A program made the translations under genes and the position numbers. DNA of 64,000 nt from Geoglobus ahangari. Lineage in GTDB: Archaea; Halobacteriota; Archaeoglobi; Archaeoglobales; Archaeoglobaceae. The stretch's first letter is position 1. Each line of letters opens with the position of its first letter. The notes beneath the pieces are model-generated. The model did not search any database. It worked only from the letters and a program-made list of their open reading frames with translations, and had not been told where the DNA came from. Where the stretch lies: positions 1,302,001 through 1,366,000 of the forward strand of contig NZ_CP011267.1 of the NCBI RefSeq assembly GCF_001006045.1. The letters are read 5' to 3'. Shown piece by piece: positions 33,203 through 42,474 of the stretch.

Positions 33203-34633
33203 TCAGATCACTCCCTTCTCCCACAGCTCCTTCAGCTTGGGTATCGGGTAGCCGAGCAGCTCGTGGTAGATTCTCAGGTTGTCTGCGCCAAGAGGTCTCC
33301 AGACCCACTTGACTCTCGGTGGGGTCTCGCTCATCTTGACTGTCGCACCATGCACCAGCACCTCTCCGAAGATCGGGTCGTCAACCCACCTGAGCGTTCC
33401 CCTCTCCCAGAAGTGCTCGGTCTCGTAGACGTCTCTCGCGGACATCACGGGCACTGCTATCAGCCCCGCGTTGTTCAGTATCTCCACGACCTCGCTCCTC
33501 GACTTGTCTGCCGCCCACTCCTCGAGGGCCCTGTAGATCTCTATCTGCGCCTCCGGCTTCACCCTCTCCTTGTGGGAGCAGTACTTCTCCCAGAGGTCAG
33601 GCCTGCCTATCAGGTAGCAGAGCTCCCTGAAATCCTCGTCCTGGAATGCTGACACCATCACGTATCTGCTCTCAACGCTTATCTGCGGGTTCGGGTGCTC
33701 GGGGTCGTCGGTCTTTCCGGTCATGATTATGCCGTGAACTGAGAGCAGGGTGTCCCAGTTGCCCCACCTCTGCCTCACAACTCCAAACCTGCCGTAGAGC
33801 GGGAAAGCATAGCCAGTAGCTCTCGTGGAGCAGCTGATCTGGCTCAGGTCGATGAAAGTTCCCTCTCCTGTCTTTCTCCTGTAGTGTGCTGCAGCGAGGA
33901 CTCCTATCAGGCCTGTAAGGCCGGAGTACCAGTCAATGAGCCAGTTGGTCTGCTTCGTTGGGTGCCCTCCGAAGTCCTCGTGCCACCCTGTGAGGGCAGC
34001 AAGTCCACCAACAGCCTGTCCGAGAATGTCGTAGCTTCCTCCGTACCTCCTCGGCCCGTAGTTCCCGAAACCTCCGAGGTAGATGTATATGAGCCTCGGG
34101 TTGACCTCTTTCAGCTGCGGGTAGCCGATTCCCCACCTGTAGAATGTTCCCGGCCTGTAGCACTCGGCCATGCTGTCCGAAATCCTTATCAAGTCGTAGT
34201 AGAGCTCCTTGGCCTCGGGCGCGTGGTAGTCGAGGGTTATGAAGTACTTGTTGTCGTTCGCGTGCAGGTAACCCATTCCCGTACCGACCTGCGGTCTGTG
34301 ATCGGTCTCGGGCCACAGGTAGGCCTCGTTGAACGGAGAGGTGTGCCTCATCGGGTCTCCGAGCTTCGGCATCTCTATCTTGATGACCTCAGCCCCGAAC
34401 TCAGCGAGCGTGGCACCGACGTGCGGGGAGAGGATGTACATTGTCGATGAGATGTGTCTCCAGCCCTTCAGGGCTTCAGGCTTCTCCCAGACCTTCTTGG
34501 GATCGAAAACCTTCCTGCAGTACTCCTCGAACGGAATCTTCTCCATGTCCTCCCCTGTTACGGGGTCCCTGTCGAAGGGAGGATCGAAACTCCAGCTGCC
34601 GGGAGGATTGGGATCCCAAACCTTCTTGTCCAT
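33203..34633 (-). CDS. Class III CoA-transferase with N-terminal extension (subunit B)
   Basis: 476 residues. An N-terminal 55-residue extension ([19 protein letters not shown]) precedes the CaiB/BaiF fold: [57 protein letters not shown]. The catalytic aspartate is in [13 protein letters not shown]. The end [14 protein letters not shown] is family-typical. It is likely a heteromeric partner of the adjacent 504-residue CoA-transferase, as BbsE/BbsF in toluene degradation, moving CoA from succinyl-CoA or acetyl-CoA to an organic acid. ATG 34633 follows GAGGTGGTAG. Confidence 0.88.
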   Translation of the reverse strand: MDKKVWDPNPPGSWSFDPPFDRDPVTGEDMEKIPFEEYCRKVFDPKKVWEKPEALKGWRHISSTMYILSPHVGATLAEFGAEVIKIEMPKLGDPMRHTSPFNEAYLWPETDHRPQVGTGMGYLHANDNKYFITLDYHAPEAKELYYDLIRISDSMAECYRPGTFYRWGIGYPQLKEVNPRLIYIYLGGFGNYGPRRYGGSYDILGQAVGGLAALTGWHEDFGGHPTKQTNWLIDWYSGLTGLIGVLAAAHYRRKTGEGTFIDLSQISCSTRATGYAFPLYGRFGVVRQRWGNWDTLLSVHGIIMTGKTDDPEHPNPQISVESRYVMVSAFQDEDFRELCYLIGRPDLWEKYCSHKERVKPEAQIEIYRALEEWAADKSRSEVVEILNNAGLIAVPVMSARDVYETEHFWERGTLRWVDDPIFGEVLVHGATVKMSETPPRVKWVWRPLGADNLRIYHELLGYPIPKLKELWEKGVI

Positions 34634-34643
34634 CACTACCACC

Positions 34644-36158
34644 TCACTCCCTATACCACGTGGTAACTCCCTCTCTCGCGAGCTTCTTCATCTCCTCAGG
34701 CCCAATGCCGAGGTATCTGGCGAAGATCTCTCCGTTGTCAAGCCCGAGCGGCCTGCCGACCCACTTGACCCTTGCAGGAGTCCTGTGCTGGTGTGCGAGC
34801 GGGGAGTTGGCGATAAGCACTCTGCCGTAGTGCTCGTCGAACATCTCGATCACGTGTCCTCTGTAGACGAAGTGCTCGTACTCGGCAACCTCATCGATCA
34901 TGAGAACCGGTGCGGCAGCAACCTCTCTCGCGTTCATCTTCTGCTCGGCCTCGGCCCTCGTGTTGTTGACCAGCCAGTGAGCTGTCACTGTGTACGTCTT
35001 GATCAGCCCCTCGAGAGCGTTACGGGCGGCCATCTCCTTGAGGAACGGATCCTCAGCTATGAGCCTCGCTCCCTCGGGATCTTCCTGAGCTATGACCTGC
35101 AGGATTCTGTACCAGAGCCTATCAGACTGCCCGCCTATCATCATGTAACCGTCCTTACACGGGTTCCACGCGTACTGGTTGAGGTTGGGATCCCACGCTC
35201 CAATCCTGGCCTTTATGCTTCCGTCGTAGGCGTACCAGCTTATGTTGAAGTCCAGAACGTCCATGTACGCCTCAGCTGACGTCACCTCAATGAACTGCCC
35301 CCTTCCGCTCACGTTCTCCCTGTAGTAGAGCGCGGCGAGAATGGCAACGGTGCCCCAGACTCCTGCGGTTATGTCTCCAACCCACTCTCCGGATCTGGTG
35401 GGGTTACCTCCGTGCTCTCTCGGCAAGAGGTCTGCCGGGAAGCCTGTAGAATGGACGTACTCGCTCATCGAGAGCCCCACGGGGTCGAGCATCCACTGAC
35501 CGTACTTGGATGTCCTGTCCTTCATCGGCCCCCACTGGCCGATCTGACCGAACCAGGCGTAGATGATCCTCGGATTTATCTTGCTGAGCTGCCTGTATCC
35601 GATCTCCCACTCGTCAAAGGTTCCGGGCGGGTAGTTCTCAAGCACGATGTCCGCATGGACAGCAAGCTTCTTGAAAAGCTCCCTCCCCTTCTCGGTTTCG
35701 AGGTTGAGGGTTATCGAGTACTCGTTCCTGTGTTCGTGCAGGAATGTGGGGCTAACCTTCTCCCCAGTATATATGTCCTCGAAAGCATACTCCTCTCTTC
35801 CAAACGGGTACCAGTACCTCTGAGGATCGCCGGTTATCGGCTCGACCTTTATCACGGTCGCGCCGAGCTCACCGAGGTAGCTTGCAGCAGTAGCTCCAGC
35901 GAGCCCCATCACAGTGCAGTCGAGGACTATCAGGCCGTCGAGAGCCCAGGGCTTACCCTGAGCCCGGGTGTAGCTTATGTTCTCCTCAACGAACTTGCCG
36001 TAGCTTCCGTCCGGGTCTCTCGGATCCTTCACCCACGGAGCGTACAGCTCCTCCCTCTTCCTCGGCTCGGTGACTGGCCAAGGTCTTGGCAGAAGCGTAT
36101 CCTCTACGTCATTGATTTCCAGTTCAATATACTTTTCTTCATACTTCTCCTCACCCAT
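34644..36158 (-). CDS. Class III CoA-transferase with N-terminal extension (subunit A)
   Basis: 504 residues, first gene of the operon. A charged N-terminal 80 residues ([25 protein letters not shown] region) precede the fold: [70 protein letters not shown]. The active-site segment is unusual: the YDxxAQA motif is replaced by [11 protein letters not shown], where the aspartate still aligns. It could be the less active or regulatory subunit. ATG 36158 follows GGAGGTG. A long AT-rich region upstream (36180-36238) holds the promoter. Confidence 0.87.
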   Translation of the reverse strand: MGEEKYEEKYIELEINDVEDTLLPRPWPVTEPRKREELYAPWVKDPRDPDGSYGKFVEENISYTRAQGKPWALDGLIVLDCTVMGLAGATAASYLGELGATVIKVEPITGDPQRYWYPFGREEYAFEDIYTGEKVSPTFLHEHRNEYSITLNLETEKGRELFKKLAVHADIVLENYPPGTFDEWEIGYRQLSKINPRIIYAWFGQIGQWGPMKDRTSKYGQWMLDPVGLSMSEYVHSTGFPADLLPREHGGNPTRSGEWVGDITAGVWGTVAILAALYYRENVSGRGQFIEVTSAEAYMDVLDFNISWYAYDGSIKARIGAWDPNLNQYAWNPCKDGYMMIGGQSDRLWYRILQVIAQEDPEGARLIAEDPFLKEMAARNALEGLIKTYTVTAHWLVNNTRAEAEQKMNAREVAAAPVLMIDEVAEYEHFVYRGHVIEMFDEHYGRVLIANSPLAHQHRTPARVKWVGRPLGLDNGEIFARYLGIGPEEMKKLAREGVTTWYRE

Positions 36159-36179
36159 TCAGGCACCTCCAGTCCGAAT

Positions 36180-36238
36180 TTCCCTAATTTCCACTATTTT
36201 TGATGACAAATTGAATATTAAAATTTAACGATTTTGGT
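36180..36238 (-). promoter_or_regulatory. AT-rich promoter region of the CoA-transferase operon
   Basis: On the minus strand AAATTTTAATATTC (36210-36224) is the best TATA candidate. Transcription would begin near 36190, giving a leader of about 30 nt that ends in GGAGGTG before the ATG. This differs from the leaderless pattern of many neighbours. No further regulator site is clear. Confidence 0.45.
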
Positions 36239-37321
36239 TTACTTTTGCGTAAATTTCGCGTAAATACTCCTGAACTCTTCAATTTTCATCGCCTCTTCTA
36301 CCTTCCCGGACTCGTAGAGGGCGGTTGCGTAGAGAATCCTCGACTGCCTCGATGGCCTAACCCTGTTAAGTCTCGAGAAATACTCGGCGGCGTCGCTGAA
36401 TCTTCCGGCCTTCATAGCCGCCATCCCGGCAATGTATAGGGCATCAGCGTTATTCTCAAACAGCAGGTCCTCCAGCACCCCCCTTACCTCCTCGAACCTG
36501 CCCTTGTCCGCGAGGATTGACGCAAGCCCTATGATGGCGTCCCTGTCGTCGGGATCGTCGATCTCCAGATGCGCTCTAAGCGCAAATTCCGCCTCGTCGA
36601 CAAGCCCCATCCTGAGGGCGGTTCTGGCAGCCTCGGTGAGGGGCTTGTCGGGGGGGAGCTCGGAAATCGCGTTCAGATACGCCTTGTCAAGTATCAGCCT
36701 GCAGACGTCTCCCTCGGCATAGTAGCCGTGTCCCGGGAAGATTGCCTGTATGCTGAGCATCCGCAGGTATCGCAGCGTCATCAGGTAGTTCCTGATGCTC
36801 CCTCCCAGATTTTCGTCGATCACAGGGCTGGTTATTACCGCGTCACCGGAGAATATGACCTCATGCTCCTCAGAGTAGAGCGAGAGGGAGTCGAGCGTGT
36901 GCCCGGGGGTGTCGAGGACTCTGAACTCGTAGTCTCCAGCCTTGACGACCTCACCTCCCCCGAGCGGCACGACCTTTATATCTCTGCCCCATCTCTCGAT
37001 CCTCTTCTGCAGCGCGTCAGCCATTGAGGCGTGCAGGTATACTGTCACGCCATCAAACTCCCTGTAAGCCCTCGCGAGCTCGAACAGCCCGAGAGTGTGG
37101 TCGTTGTGGGCGTGCGTGAGGAATATTCCTGAGATCCTCGAGATGTCCGATATCTCGCTCAGCTCGAGAAACGCGGTGTAGTCGTTGCCTGTGTCGACCA
37201 AAAACGCCTCGTCGAAGTCAAAAAAGTATATGTTCGACGAGTTCTCGAAGCCCTCGAGAAAGAGGAGTCCGGGAAGTCTCTCAACCTCGCTCCAGCCGTA
37301 CTCCTCCTCAAACGCGTACAT
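36239..37321 (-). CDS. Metallo-beta-lactamase fold protein with C-terminal TPR-like helices
   Basis: 360 residues. MBL domain at 1-210: FLVDTGNDY, the metal motif THAHNDHT (HxHxDH), DTPGHTLDSLSLY, IFSGDAVITS and FPGHGYY. From about 225, pairs of helices with TPR-like spacing (AEFALRAHLEIDD, AIIGLASILADKGRFEEV, ALYIAGMAAMKAGRFSDAAEYFSRL) suggest protein binding. It may be a hydrolase or thioesterase; glyoxalase II-like reactions on CoA or glutathione-type esters are possible. The start is 1 bp after the stop of the upstream gene. Confidence 0.85.
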   Translation of the reverse strand: MYAFEEEYGWSEVERLPGLLFLEGFENSSNIYFFDFDEAFLVDTGNDYTAFLELSEISDISRISGIFLTHAHNDHTLGLFELARAYREFDGVTVYLHASMADALQKRIERWGRDIKVVPLGGGEVVKAGDYEFRVLDTPGHTLDSLSLYSEEHEVIFSGDAVITSPVIDENLGGSIRNYLMTLRYLRMLSIQAIFPGHGYYAEGDVCRLILDKAYLNAISELPPDKPLTEAARTALRMGLVDEAEFALRAHLEIDDPDDRDAIIGLASILADKGRFEEVRGVLEDLLFENNADALYIAGMAAMKAGRFSDAAEYFSRLNRVRPSRQSRILYATALYESGKVEEAMKIEEFRSIYAKFTQK

Positions 37322-37322
37322 G

Positions 37323-37757
37323 CTACTCCGCGTATGGCAGCGTGTAGGAGAGCTTCAGCCTGTCCTCCGGCCACACCCTCCTCTCCTTCACCTCGCCCGG
37401 ATAGACCTCTATCTCCTTGCCGTCCTGAACCACCTTCTCTATGGTCAGCTCAAGGAAGTGCCATGCGGTCAGCTTGTACCTTGCTATGAAGTCGTGGTCG
37501 ACCACGACAGCCATTCCGGTGAACCTTGACGTCTCCCACTCGAACTCCTCGTTCGGTTCTGCAACAACCTCTCCGGTTGAGCCTGCGTAGATCTTCTCCA
37601 CCCTGCCCTTCACCTTGGCTCCGGGCTTTATCCCGTAGTCCTCGTAGAGCTCCTTGGGCAGGTAGAACCAGAGAGCCTCCTCGTTCTTTGCCCTCACATA
37701 CCCCCTGACGAGCATGGGGTCATACCCGCACAGTATCACCCTCATCTTCTCCGGCAT
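37323..37757 (-). CDS. Hypothetical protein, possibly AbrB-like N-terminal part
   Basis: 144 residues. The N-terminal stretch YVRAKNEEALWFYLPKELYEDYGIKPGAKVKGRVEKI resembles the AbrB turn (LPKEL ... GIKPG), here quoted in part. The C-terminal 60 residues (FLELTIEKVVQDGKEIEVYPGE) are beta-rich. ATG 37757 follows GGTGAT, with TTAAATACT further upstream. Co-transcribed with the MBL-TPR gene. Function unknown. Confidence 0.6.
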   Translation of the reverse strand: MPEKMRVILCGYDPMLVRGYVRAKNEEALWFYLPKELYEDYGIKPGAKVKGRVEKIYAGSTGEVVAEPNEEFEWETSRFTGMAVVVDHDFIARYKLTAWHFLELTIEKVVQDGKEIEVYPGEVKERRVWPEDRLKLSYTLPYAE

Positions 37758-37853
37758 GAAATCACCATTATTTATCATCAAAAACGAGTATTTAAGATTT
37801 ATCTTTTTCCCCTGTTCAAAACGGTTTTAACACGCTATGGGCTTTTCAGGGAC

Positions 37854-38198
37854 ATGGATGGAAGAGACGACAACGTCACCTTCACGTACAGTGGAAGAAT
37901 CGTCAAATGGCAGACTCTCGAGAGGGCTAAGGACTACGAGACGGTCGTGGTGTTTATGGAGATGGAGGGGGTTGAGCACGCGGGCTACCTCATGAGAAAG
38001 GGAGATGTGGTTATTGCGAAGGGTGAGGTGGCCAAGGCCGTGAGAGATGCGGGCATAGAGGGTGTTGAGATGGCAGTCGCCCCTCCACTCGACACCAACG
38101 CCCTCATAATGCTGAGGGTGAACAGGCCCGTGAAGGACGTTATTGTGGATGTTGTGGACATCGCCTTTGGGTTTTTGAGAGAGAGGGGCTTCATCTGA
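37854..38198 (+). CDS. Hypothetical protein
   Basis: 114 residues of alpha-beta sequence (VVFMEMEGVEHAGYLMRKGDVVIAKG ... DVVDIAFGFLRERG, in part). No motif recognised. GGTTTTAAC centred about 26 nt before the ATG indicates a leaderless transcript. Monocistronic, divergent from the MBL-TPR pair. Confidence 0.6.
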   Translation: MDGRDDNVTFTYSGRIVKWQTLERAKDYETVVVFMEMEGVEHAGYLMRKGDVVIAKGEVAKAVRDAGIEGVEMAVAPPLDTNALIMLRVNRPVKDVIVDVVDIAFGFLRERGFI

Positions 38199-38284
38199 GA
38201 AACTGTTTTAAAGGTCGAAATGCAATAACACTATTAATAATTTCCAGTAAATAATAAATACTTTCCACCCCAAAGTTTTCCGGA

Positions 38285-38809
38285 ATGATGAGCGCAGAGA
38301 GCACGGTGAAAAGGGAGTTCCCGGAGTTCGAACCCGTCACGTTCACCGACCGTAAGGGAGACAGAGTGGTGATCAGGAAGTACGAGCACGAAAAGGATAG
38401 AGAGAAGCTCGTCCACATGTACGAGACCTTCAGCCCGGACAACAGGTGCCTCGGGCTGCCCCCGTCCACAAGGATAGCAATAGAGCACTGGGTCGACTAT
38501 CTGGCTGAGAGGGGCTTCGCTCTTGTTGCGGAGATAGACGGAAGGATTGTTGGGCACTGCTCCATAGTCCCCACCGAGGACTGGAAGAGGGTCGATCTCT
38601 CAATCTTCGTCCATCAGGACTTTCAGGACAGGGGCATAGGTCAGGCCCTGCTGAGGCACATGATCGAGTATGCGAGAAAAGCTGGTTTTGAGGGCATAAT
38701 GCTCGTGACCGAGAGGAGCAACGAGAGGGCACTGCACGTTTACAGAAAGCTCGGCTTCATTGTCGTGAACCCCGAGTATGAGTACGATCTGTATCTTCCC
38801 CTGAAGTAA
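38285..38809 (+). CDS. GNAT family N-acetyltransferase
   Basis: 174 residues of the GNAT fold: VVIRKYEHEKDREKLVHMYE at the start, LVAEIDGRIVGHCSIVP, the acetyl-CoA-binding loop QDRGIGQALLRHMIEYARKAGF (Q/RxxGxG/A), and NERALHVYRKLGF. Substrate unknown. Two adjacent ATG codons occur at 38285 and 38288. The upstream 85 bp are AT-rich with several TATA-like elements (AATAAATAC). Confidence 0.88.
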   Translation: MMSAESTVKREFPEFEPVTFTDRKGDRVVIRKYEHEKDREKLVHMYETFSPDNRCLGLPPSTRIAIEHWVDYLAERGFALVAEIDGRIVGHCSIVPTEDWKRVDLSIFVHQDFQDRGIGQALLRHMIEYARKAGFEGIMLVTERSNERALHVYRKLGFIVVNPEYEYDLYLPLK

Positions 38810-38850
38810 AATATAAGAAAGATTATAAATCCAGAGCCTGACGCCATTCT

Positions 38851-40599
38851 GTGGATGGTCTTTATTCCAAGAGTTACTTCTTGATGCTCGTTATACTAAC
38901 GGGATTGGTTTCGGGACTCGGTGCAATACTACTCTACACTCTCATAGACCTCGCCAACACGTTCTTTCTCGAAAATCTCGGCAATCTCTATCTCCCGAGC
39001 GCCTATGGGGAGGTGAAGATCTTCTCCTTCGAGTTACCTCTGCCGTCGGTTCCTTACTTCATCCTTCCAGCTGTGGGCGGGCTGATCAGCGGTCTGATAG
39101 TTTACAGCTTCGCTCCTGAGGCGGAGGGGCATGGAACCGATGCGGTCATAAGGGCGTTCCACAGGGAGAAGGGAATAATCAGACCGAGGGTACCGATCGT
39201 CAAGGCGATCGCCACGGCCTTCACAATCGGCAGCGGTGGGAGTGCGGGCAGAGAGGGCCCGGTGGCCCAGATAGGTGCCGGATTCGGCTCGGCAATTGCG
39301 CAGGTCCTCAACCTGACGGACAGGGAGAGAAGGCTCCTCCTCGTCTCAGGAATCGCCGGGGGAATTGGCGGAATATTCAGATCCCCCCTCGGCGGTGCGC
39401 TGTTTGCGGTTGAGGTTCTCTACAGGAGGGACACCGAGACGGAGGGGCTGATATACGCGTTCATCTCCTCCATAATCTCCTACCTCGTCCTCACCGCGTA
39501 CCTCTTTCAGTTCCACCACGAGATGCCGGGAAGCATCTTCAGGACCCCTGACGTCAGGATAACGGGTTTTGGGGACGTGATCCTGTTCGCGATAACAGGA
39601 GTTGCGTGTGCTGTTGTTGCGGTTGTGTACGTCAAGACGTTTTACTTCGTCCACGACACGTTCAAGAAGTTCAGGATCAAGAACTGGCTGAAGCCCACGA
39701 TTGGTGGGCTTATAACCGGGATAATCGCGATTGCAGCTCCCCAGACTCTCGGCATGGGGTACGGGTTCGTGCAGCTCGCCCTCAACAACAAGCTCGCTCT
39801 CGAGGTAATACTGCTGATAATAGTAGGTAAGATTCTGGCTACCTCGTTTACCGTTGCGAGCGGTGGTAGTGGTGGTGTCTTCGCACCATCCATCGTCATC
39901 GGAAGCATGGTTGGCGCCCTGATAGGCCACCTCGCGGGCGTGCTCTTCCCCGGCCACTCTGTGGTTCCAAGCGCGTTCGTGATTGTCGGCATGGGCGCGT
40001 TCATCTCCGCCGTTGCCAAGACTCCAATCACGAGCATAATCATGGTTCTCGAGATGAGCGGCGGGTACCAGCTCCTTCCGGCGATAATGACAGCCTCGGC
40101 CATATCTTACATCCTCTCTGGTGATGTGAGCATATACCGCGAGCAGGTAGAGACGAGGGCTGACAGCCCGGCCCACAGAAGGGAACTCGTCAAGGACATC
40201 CTCGAGGGACTCACGGTAAGGGACGCGATGACAAAGGCGGAGGAGGTGATAACTGTCAGCCCGAACAACTCGCTCGAGGACGTGCTCTACCTCATTCAGA
40301 AGACGGGGCACCTCGGCTTCCCCGTAACCGAAGACGGCAGGCTTGTCGGAATAATCACCCTGAGCGACATCACGCGGATTCCTGATGAGAAGAGGAGCGA
40401 GCTCAAAGTGGAGGACGTCATGAACCGCAGCGTGATCTCGGTAACTCCGGACGAGAACTTGGAGAATGCGCTGAAAATTTTAATAAAGAATGACATAGGC
40501 AGACTTCCCGTGGTGGAGGAGGGGAGGCTGGTTGGCATAATAACGCGCAGCGACATAATGAAGGCTCACGCAAGGGAGCTGGCGAGGCTGGGCATATGA
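38851..40599 (+). CDS. CLC-type chloride channel/antiporter with C-terminal CBS pair
   Basis: 582 residues. About twelve membrane segments occupy 5-420, with GSGGSAGREGPVAQIGAG (containing the gating glutamate of CLC proteins) and ASGGSGGVFAPSIVIGSMVGA, MGAFISAVAKTPIT. The first selectivity motif GSGIP of ClC-ec1 is replaced in the PEAEGHGTDAVI region, as in a distinct prokaryotic CLC subgroup. CBS domains at about 455-575 (VRDAMTKAEEVITVSP, VEDVMNRSVISVTPDE). GTG start with TTATAAAT about 23 nt upstream. The stop overlaps the ubiX start by 4 bp. Confidence 0.93.
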   Translation: MDGLYSKSYFLMLVILTGLVSGLGAILLYTLIDLANTFFLENLGNLYLPSAYGEVKIFSFELPLPSVPYFILPAVGGLISGLIVYSFAPEAEGHGTDAVIRAFHREKGIIRPRVPIVKAIATAFTIGSGGSAGREGPVAQIGAGFGSAIAQVLNLTDRERRLLLVSGIAGGIGGIFRSPLGGALFAVEVLYRRDTETEGLIYAFISSIISYLVLTAYLFQFHHEMPGSIFRTPDVRITGFGDVILFAITGVACAVVAVVYVKTFYFVHDTFKKFRIKNWLKPTIGGLITGIIAIAAPQTLGMGYGFVQLALNNKLALEVILLIIVGKILATSFTVASGGSGGVFAPSIVIGSMVGALIGHLAGVLFPGHSVVPSAFVIVGMGAFISAVAKTPITSIIMVLEMSGGYQLLPAIMTASAISYILSGDVSIYREQVETRADSPAHRRELVKDILEGLTVRDAMTKAEEVITVSPNNSLEDVLYLIQKTGHLGFPVTEDGRLVGIITLSDITRIPDEKRSELKVEDVMNRSVISVTPDENLENALKILIKNDIGRLPVVEEGRLVGIITRSDIMKAHARELARLGI

Positions 40600-41144
40600 G
40601 GTATGTGCTTGCGATGACCGGCGCGTCGGGACAGATTTTCGGAGTCAGGCTGCTCGAGATTTTGAGCGAGAACGGGGCTGAAGTGCATCTTGTGGTCTCG
40701 AAGGCGGCCGAAATAACGATGGAGCACGAGCTTGGCAAGAGCGTGGAGGATCTTGAGGGCCATGCATACAGGGTTTATTCCGAGAACGACATCTCCGCAG
40801 GACTTGCGAGCGGAACGTTCAGGCACGACGGAATGGCGGTGGTTCCGTGCAGCGTAAAGACTCTGTCCTCAATAGCCTACGGGATAGCGGACAACCTGAT
40901 TGTCAGGGCTGCGGACGTCACCCTGAAGGAGAGAAGGAGGCTCGTGCTGGCGGTCAGGGAGACCCCGCTGCACATCAACCACATCAGGGCGATGCTTCGT
41001 GTCAGCCAGGCGGGAGCGATAGTCATGCCCCCCGTGCCAGCGTTCTACATCCACCCGGAAAAAATTGAGGATATTGTCGATCACTTCGCGTTCAGGGTTG
41101 CCGAGGTTCTCGGGATGAGTGTGGACTACAGGAGGTGGAAGTGA
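40596..41144 (+). CDS. ubiX: UbiX/Pad1-family flavin prenyltransferase
   Basis: 182 residues. The N-terminal AMTGASGQIFGVRLLEIL is the FMN-binding signature; VVSKAAEIT, AVVPCSVKTLSSIAYGIADNLIVRAADV (partly quoted) and RETPLHINHI follow, ending PVPAFYIHPEKIED. UbiX makes prenylated FMN for UbiD decarboxylases; none is in the window. It is translationally coupled to the CLC gene and overlaps convergent pgk by 19 bp. Confidence 0.93.
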   Translation: MRYVLAMTGASGQIFGVRLLEILSENGAEVHLVVSKAAEITMEHELGKSVEDLEGHAYRVYSENDISAGLASGTFRHDGMAVVPCSVKTLSSIAYGIADNLIVRAADVTLKERRRLVLAVRETPLHINHIRAMLRVSQAGAIVMPPVPAFYIHPEKIEDIVDHFAFRVAEVLGMSVDYRRWK

Positions 41145-42364
41145 CTCCACTTCTCCCTCCAGTACTTCTTTATCACCTCAAGCGCCGGCAGCTTCTCCCC
41201 GCTCAGGAACCTTATGCTCGCCCCACCGCCTGTTGATATGTGATCCATCCTCTCGTCCAGACCTGCAAGCCTTGCGGCCGAGGAGATGTGCCCCCCTCCG
41301 ACCACCGAGAACCCAGCCCTCGAAACTGCTTTGAGGATCTCGAAGGTTCCGTAGGCAAACTCCTCCTCCTCGAAGACACCGGCCGGGCCGTTTATCACGG
41401 CCACGTCATACTGCTCGATCTCGTGGGAGAACATCCTGACCGTCTCCCTCCCTATGTCCTTTATCGGTGGCTTCTCGTCAAGCCTCTCGAACTCCTCTAT
41501 GCTCAGGTCAACTCTCCCCTCCTCGCTCTCCACGCCAAAGTCAACCGGGAGCACGATTCTGTCCCTGTACCTCTCCAGAAGCTCCCTCATCTCCTCATCG
41601 CTGAGGCCCTCCTTGTTGTCCTCAACCACCTTTTCGTTCTTCTCTCCGAGCTTCACACCCGAGAGCATGAGGAAGTAGTTGGCCACAACTCCTGTCAGGT
41701 ATACTTTTTCCGCGATTCCGTTCTCCAGAACGTTTTTCATCACCTTGACGGAGTCGCTTATCTTCGCCCCTCCCAGAACGAAGGCTTTCCTCCCGTCACT
41801 TCTGAGGGCCGTGCTCAGGGCCGTGATCTCCTTCTCCACGAGCCTGCCCACCACCGCCGGCAGAACAACCGGAAATCCGACGAGGCTTGCGTGAGCTCGG
41901 TGGGATGCTGAGAATGCGTCGTTGACGTAGAGGTCGAAGTGCCTCGACAGCTTGGAGACCATGTGGGATCTCGCATGCTCCTCCGGGCTCTTCTTCAGCT
42001 CTTCTTCAGAGTAGAAGCGGACGTTTTCGAGGAGTATTATATCTCCCTCCTCCATCTCCTCGATCTTCCTTATCGCGCACGAGGAGAACAGCTCGTCCAC
42101 ATACTCGACATCCCTGTCCAGCAGCCTTGACAGCACCTCAGCGTGCTTGCTCAGGCTCGTGAAGTCCTTCTTACCTGGTCTCGACTGGTGGGCGAGAAGA
42201 ACGAGCCTGCAGTCCTCGAGCTCCTCGATTGTGGGCACGTGGCTCCTGAACCTCGTGGTGTCCAGAATCTCTGACTCCACTATGGGCGCGTTGATGTCTA
42301 TCCTCATCAGAACCCTCTTTCCGGAAAAGCTCACGTCATCAAGTGTCGGATAACCGTCAATCAT
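41126..42364 (-). CDS. pgk: Phosphoglycerate kinase
   Basis: 412 residues, family length. Landmarks: VLMRIDINAPI at the N-terminus, VLLAHQSRPGKKDF, LLENVRFYSEEE, DLYVNDAFSASHRAHASLVGF, and a C-terminal nucleotide domain with VLGGAKISDSVKVMKNV, AVINGPAGVFEEEEFAYGT and VVGGGHISSAARLAGL. It interconverts 3-phosphoglycerate and 1,3-bisphosphoglycerate with ATP. It starts at ATG 42364, about 27 nt from CTTTTTAAAG on the minus strand. A 6-bp inverted repeat lies between the TATA box and the start. Confidence 0.97.
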   Translation of the reverse strand: MIDGYPTLDDVSFSGKRVLMRIDINAPIVESEILDTTRFRSHVPTIEELEDCRLVLLAHQSRPGKKDFTSLSKHAEVLSRLLDRDVEYVDELFSSCAIRKIEEMEEGDIILLENVRFYSEEELKKSPEEHARSHMVSKLSRHFDLYVNDAFSASHRAHASLVGFPVVLPAVVGRLVEKEITALSTALRSDGRKAFVLGGAKISDSVKVMKNVLENGIAEKVYLTGVVANYFLMLSGVKLGEKNEKVVEDNKEGLSDEEMRELLERYRDRIVLPVDFGVESEEGRVDLSIEEFERLDEKPPIKDIGRETVRMFSHEIEQYDVAVINGPAGVFEEEEFAYGTFEILKAVSRAGFSVVGGGHISSAARLAGLDERMDHISTGGGASIRFLSGEKLPALEVIKKYWREKWSHFHLL

Positions 42365-42368
42365 CGCT

Positions 42369-42386
42369 CAGCCTTTTATCAGGCTG
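42369..42386. promoter_or_regulatory. Inverted repeat between TATA box and start of pgk
   Basis: CAGCCT-N6-AGGCTG is a perfect 6-bp inverted repeat with TTTATC as spacer. It abuts the pgk TATA element (42387-42396) and ends 5 bp from the ATG, exactly over the predicted transcription start, where a bound repressor would block RNA polymerase. The regulator is unknown. Confidence 0.4.
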
Positions 42387-42454
42387 CTTTAAAAAGATTT
42401 TGAAATGACATGCGGAATGGAGGCCGGAAAGCCCTAAAATTCCTCCAGAATGGG

Positions 42455-42474
42455 AACAAAATAAAATAAAAGGG
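42455..42474 (-). terminator. T-rich terminator of alba
   Basis: Directly after the alba stop the minus strand reads CCCTTTTATTTTATTTTG, a T-run of the kind that ends archaeal transcripts. The remaining bases up to pgk hold a GGAGG/CCTCC inverted repeat and no gene. Confidence 0.5.

Noticed and set aside
39346-40311. 321-residue open frame opposite the CLC gene
   Set aside because: It is the antisense shadow of a clearly conserved CLC coding sequence; its translation is compositionally odd and has no start signal.
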